NCBI GenBank assembly: GCA_020050775.1
Contig: JAGVKC010000016.1
Location: 1-7,472 of the forward strand
Origin: Minisyncoccota bacterium
GTDB lineage: Bacteria; Patescibacteriota; Minisyncoccia; Phycocordibacterales; SBAW01
Reading direction: 5' to 3'
DNA length: 7,472 nucleotides
The position numbers and the translations under genes were made by a program. The notes beneath the pieces are model-generated. The model was not told where the DNA came from. It ran no database searches and saw nothing but the letters and a program-made list of their open reading frames with translations. Below are positions 5,793-7,472 of the stretch, one piece after another (the stretch's first letter is position 1; each line of letters starts with the position of its first letter).

Positions 5793-6203
5793 CTAAAAGA
5801 CTTTAGAATGAATTATGCCGTTTGAAAACGCTTCTTGAAGCACATACCGAGGGATATGTGGACTAAGTGCGTGCAGTGCGGGTTGAATCATGACTCGCAA
5901 CGACTGAAAGCCCCGCGTTATTTTCTTTACAAGAGCACGAGCAAGAAGTAGCGCGAACAAGAAAAGTAGTGAAAGAACAAATGTGTTACTTGCAGGAGTT
6001 GCAAATGCACTCTGCCATGCGGCCATATGCTCGAGCGGATTCATCTTGCACACAGTTGTCATACTGGGCATGAATGGACAGGTGACCGTTTGGCCACCCA
6101 TGAAGCCTATCCCTACATAAGTAGAACCAAGGGATGGGGACAAAAGCAGAGCCAACACTGCTAGTGATAAAATGGTTTTCCTCCATGGGGCTGCGAAGGG
6201 CAT
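5793..6203 (-). CDS. Small Cys/Met-rich membrane protein, CPR-type
   Basis: A 136-aa protein with an N-terminal signal or anchor (about residues 10-28), an exported segment and a second membrane helix (about 74-92), then a basic tail. The exported segment contains T-C-P-F-M-P-S-M-T-T-V-C-K-M at 41-54 followed by L-E-H-M at 57-60: C42, M45, M48, C52, M54, H59 and M60. The ending L-Q-E-A-F-S-N-G-I-I-H-S-K-V-F matches, from memory, a family of uncharacterised proteins in Parcubacteria. The spacing of Cys, Met and His would suit a copper site or a disulfide, but nothing proves either. The ATG at 6203 lacks a close ribosome binding site. The gene is 62 nt ahead of the DsbA-like gene, with a hairpin between, so shared transcription is likely but not certain. 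Confidence 0.7.
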   Translation of the reverse strand: MPFAAPWRKTILSLAVLALLLSPSLGSTYVGIGFMGGQTVTCPFMPSMTTVCKMNPLEHMAAWQSAFATPASNTFVLSLLFLFALLLARALVKKITRGFQSLRVMIQPALHALSPHIPRYVLQEAFSNGIIHSKVF

Positions 6204-6400
6204 ATGAACATTTTAGCAGATATTTCCTTCCTGTGCGCAACCCAGCATAATAATCGTTTGTAGTCTCTGATACGCGTCTGCACCTTCCTGTATATCTTGG
6301 ATTGTTTTTACATTGCTTTCCTGACAAAGTCATCCTTTAAAAATCCCTGGTGGGTTCTTCAAAAATTTCTTTTTTAACTCCACTACCGGCTAGGTCTCTG
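6204..6400. other. Intergenic stretch without a recognisable gene
   Basis: Between the 136-aa membrane protein and the 30-aa ORF I find no supported gene on either strand. Minus-strand fragments such as a 39-codon open stretch ending Q-E-G-N-I-C (about 6330-6214) lack a start codon. Open pieces in other frames (for example one ending E-P-T-R-D-F at about 6339) are also unsupported. The region may be decayed coding sequence following the 30-aa ORF. A weak TGnTAAAAT extended -10 (minus strand, about 6217-6209) lies so close to the ATG at 6203 that it would give an almost leaderless transcript. Confidence 0.4.
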
Positions 6401-6493
6401 CTATTCCGTCGCAAGAGCTTTTCTGATGGAGTCTTTAGATACTCCTATAGCGAATTGCTGTCGCACATAATCCAAAAGTTGCGGATTAATCAT
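6401..6493 (-). CDS. Short 30-aa ORF, probable remnant of a CPR helical-repeat gene
   Basis: ATG at 6493 to TAG at 6403-6401 encodes 30 residues beginning M-I-N-P-Q-L-L-D-Y-V-R-Q-Q-F. The pattern D-Y-V-R-Q-Q...G-V-S-K-D-S-I-R-K-A-L is one I associate with the start of many CPR proteins, where the helix pair usually goes on to a G-W motif and a membrane segment. Here it ends right after A-L-A-T-E, so it looks like a truncated gene; neither other frame restores the missing part. It could instead be a real small protein. A TATACT -10 box lies 17 nt upstream of the ATG, and a palindrome overlaps it. Transcription would run towards the 136-aa gene. Confidence 0.45.
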   Translation of the reverse strand: MINPQLLDYVRQQFAIGVSKDSIRKALATE

Positions 6494-6499
6494 ACTTAC

Positions 6500-6515
6500 A
6501 CTTAGTCTAAGTATA
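6500..6515 (-). promoter_or_regulatory. Palindromic site ACTTAG-T-CTAAGT over a -10 box
   Basis: A perfect 6-bp inverted repeat with a 1-bp centre covers 6500-6512; two further pairs match outside one mismatch (6497-6498 with 6514-6515). It overlaps a minus-strand TATACT (6515-6510) that could be the -10 of the 30-aa ORF. No good -35 is seen, which would fit activator dependence. A plus-strand TACAAT (6514-6519) also overlaps, so the site could control transcription either way. The binding protein is unknown; the XRE-type regulator nearby is one candidate. Confidence 0.4.
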
Positions 6516-6520
6516 CAATA

Positions 6521-6801
6521 AAAATGTTGGGCGACGATTCGGTCAGGCGTTCAAACATTGCCGTCGCAATTTTTGCCGCACGACCCTGCCTCGCGACCAT
6601 GCCATTGCATGGTATCCGCTCCGGCTTTCAAATCTCTCCGCTTCTATCGCAACGACGATACGCAAAAGTGCTCCTCTGGAGCACTGTCTGCGTTTCGTTG
6701 CGGGCCGCTCGCAGTTAGCACCCGCCACTGCAAGCAACATAAGGATATTCTAGCTTCTTTTCGGTGACTTTGCCGAAGCATCAACAGCAAGGGTCATTTT
6801 T
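6521..6801. other. Gene-free structured intergenic region
   Basis: This stretch between the 30-aa ORF and the HTH gene has no convincing gene. Open frames on both strands (6524-6718 plus, 6543-6740 minus) overlap each other, are rich in Cys and Arg and look like chance. It holds several inverted repeats: ATTGC-CGTC-GCAAT at 6557-6570, ACCATGC-CATT-GCATGGT at 6596-6613, the large stem-loop at 6648-6702, and TTCGG/CCGAA at 6760-6777. This much pairing points to a structured RNA, a folded-DNA element of the REP kind, or a dispersed CPR repeat. I cannot tell which, nor the strand. Confidence 0.5.
6648..6702. repeat. 55-nt three-helix stem-loop
   Basis: Nested inverted repeats form one long hairpin. 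The outer helix is 8 bp (6648-6655 with 6695-6702, CGCAACGA/TCGTTGCG). The middle helix is 5 bp (6660-6664 with 6689-6693, ACGCA/TGCGT). The inner helix is 8 bp (6667-6674 with 6678-6685, AGTGCTCC/GGAGCACT) with a 3-nt loop. All 21 pairs are Watson-Crick, so the structure can form in RNA from either strand or in single-stranded DNA. Small asymmetric internal loops (4/1 and 2/3 nt) separate the helices. There is no T-run on either side, so it is not a standard terminator. Confidence 0.75.
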
Positions 6802-6807
6802 TTGAAA

Positions 6808-7032
6808 ATGCGACAAATGCGACACTACTCGGGGCAGTTTTTCAAAGTAGTTTTGCAGCGTTTGAAAAAGGCGCGTATCGAAGCTGGTCTTACCCAAGTA
6901 CAGGTCGCGGACAAGCTGGGTCACCACCAGTCCTACATTTCCAAGATCGAGAGTGGAGAGCGTCGTGTTGATGTCGTTGAGTTGAATCGGATCGCCAAGC
7001 TCTACGGAAAGAAAGTTAGCTACTTTCTTTAG
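6808..7032 (+). CDS. XRE-family helix-turn-helix regulator
   Basis: A compact 74-aa DNA-binding protein (71 aa if the ATG at 6817 is used; a TTG at 6802 is also in frame; none has a good ribosome binding site). The Cro/C1-type domain covers almost the whole chain: L-K-K-A-R-I-E-A-G-L-T-Q leads into the helix-turn-helix (about residues 29-50), with the recognition helix at H-Q-S-Y-I-S-K-I-E-S-G-E-R-R. It ends in Y-G-K-K-V-S-Y-F-L, the normal end of such single-domain regulators. It probably acts as a dimeric repressor. No toxin, phage or restriction gene sits next to it, so its targets are unknown; its own upstream region and the palindrome at 6500-6512 are candidates. It converges with the DUF5666-like gene, leaving 14 nt. 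Confidence 0.85.
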   Translation: MRQMRHYSGQFFKVVLQRLKKARIEAGLTQVQVADKLGHHQSYISKIESGERRVDVVELNRIAKLYGKKVSYFL

Positions 7033-7046
7033 TTCGTGTGTTGCGG

Positions 7047-7472
7047 CTATTGAGTTACCGGAGGAGTGCCACCGAGCGGTGATGATCCCTCTGGACGAAT
7101 TTGAACGGACTGTGCCGTTACGCTTCCATCGCTGTTTGCTGCACCAGTAACGGTAACTTGGGTGCCGACTGCAAGATCGTCAAGCGAGCCTGTGGTCGAT
7201 TTCATGACTTGTGCGCTTCCGCCAACGAGCACAATCTTGGTACTTCCGTTTTGCATCTTGATGGTGACACTGGTTTCGTCTTTGGATATAATCTCACCGA
7301 AAGTTATGCCTCCATTGGCACCTGCACGCGCACTTCCTTCCCCCGGCCCTCCGTGAACTTGACCGTTATCCGCAAACTGGCCACGAGCTGGTGTTTGGGA
7401 CTTGGCATAAGTCATACCGCCGTAAAACGCGCTTCCACCGACGATTACTAATGCAATCAGCCCTCCAATAAT
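7047..7472 (-). CDS. Anchored DUF5666-like protein, 5' end beyond window
   Basis: A 141-residue C-terminal part of a gene whose start lies past the right edge. The visible part opens with a membrane helix (I-I-G-G-L-I-A-L-V-I-V-G-G-S-A-F-Y-G-G), then a Gly-rich linker (about 25-55), then a small beta domain: G-E-I-I-S-K-D-E-T-S-V-T-I-K, S-T-K-I-V-L-V, D-L-A-V-G-T-Q-V-T-V-T-G and G-S-V-T-A-Q-S-V-Q-I-R-P. This repeat of short strands matches the DUF5666 (OB-like) pattern found in many exported proteins of CPR and other bacteria; function unknown. An internal ATG at 7415 would give 122 aa, but it would cut off the membrane anchor, so the longer frame is preferred. It ends in a Pro/Gly-rich tail and TAG. 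Confidence 0.75.
   Translation of the reverse strand: MIGGLIALVIVGGSAFYGGMTYAKSQTPARGQFADNGQVHGGPGEGSARAGANGGITFGEIISKDETSVTIKMQNGSTKIVLVGGSAQVMKSTTGSLDDLAVGTQVTVTGAANSDGSVTAQSVQIRPEGSSPLGGTPPVTQ

Noticed and set aside
6214..6330. Possible CsoR-like fragment on the minus strand (E-G-A-D-A-Y-Q-R-L-Q)
   Set aside because: The resemblance to the E-G-A-D-C-Y region of metal-sensing repressors is short; there is no start codon, an in-frame TGA precedes it, and the Cys/His ligand pattern is missing.
6343..6357. Second CsoR-like site (TCCC-TGG-TGGGT)
   Set aside because: The arms are short and imperfect, and no promoter boxes surround it, unlike the site at 292-320.
6524..6740. Open frames of 64-69 aa on plus and minus strands
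   Set aside because: They overlap one another on both strands, are rich in Cys and Arg, lack ribosome binding sites, and coincide with the palindromes, which explain the composition.
6521..6740. Integron attC site
   Set aside because: Hairpins are present, but no pair of R''/R' core sites (RYYYAAC and GTTRRRY) flanks them and no integrase or cassette array is seen.
1..7472. Recoding of TGA (Gracilibacteria/SR1 code)
   Set aside because: The PAP2-like, sortase and DsbA-like genes all end at TGA in the expected place and recognised proteins contain no internal TGA; the standard bacterial code fits.
1..7472. CRISPR arrays, tRNA or rRNA genes, insertion sequences
   Set aside because: No regularly spaced repeats, no cloverleaf or rRNA-like sequence and no transposase frame were seen on either strand.

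Overview
The window looks like chromosomal DNA from a Candidate Phyla Radiation bacterium (Patescibacteria, probably Parcubacteria). The standard code fits: TAA, TAG and TGA all act as stops. The lineage call rests on remembered family patterns (no search was possible): a small sortase next to a PAP2-like membrane protein, a DUF3105 protein, an anchored DUF5666-type protein, a small membrane protein ending in LQEAFSNGIIHSKVF, and a short ORF carrying the D-Y-V-R-Q-Q...G-V-S-K...I-R-K-A-L pattern. Genes are small, closely packed and mostly on the minus strand.

Left block (1-1620, minus strand). A class D/E-like sortase is read from a perfect consensus promoter (TTGACA, 17 bp, TATAAT) and overlaps a PAP2-like lipid phosphatase/phosphotransferase by 4 nt. 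After the PAP2 gene comes a second promoter (TTGACG, 17 bp, TATTCT). Its spacer is almost filled by the palindrome ACCCC-TAG-GGGGT, which resembles CsoR-type copper operators. It would drive a 74-aa two-helix membrane protein and a gene whose first codons lie at the left edge.

Middle block (1676-6203). A plus-strand DUF3105 protein converges on a compact minus-strand cluster. In transcription order this holds a small Cys/Met-rich membrane protein (6203-5793), a membrane-anchored DsbA-like thiol oxidoreductase (5730-4996), a four-helix protein with an intramembrane CxxCG motif (4994-4449), an anchored His/Met-rich protein with HWHP and MHTHD motifs (4445-3921), a one- or two-helix DUF2933-like protein (3928-3722), and a large protein that fuses a second CxxCG membrane module to an extracytoplasmic domain with a CC...C-x-H motif (3720-2215). 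The last five genes are separated by at most 3 nt or overlap, so they are almost certainly one operon. Their shared content (thiol pairs, His/Met clusters, exported domains) suggests disulfide and metal (perhaps copper) handling outside the membrane. No member has a proven function, so this is inference.

Right block (6204-7472). A 30-aa minus-strand ORF, probably a gene remnant, has a palindrome over its promoter. Next to it is a gene-poor stretch (about 6521-6800) with several hairpins, including a 55-nt three-helix stem-loop at 6648-6702. A solo XRE-type helix-turn-helix regulator (plus strand) then converges with the DUF5666-like protein, whose 5' end lies beyond the right edge.

The best candidates for undescribed biology are the CxxCG/DsbA/HWHP operon, the CsoR-like operator-promoter, and the structured intergenic element.
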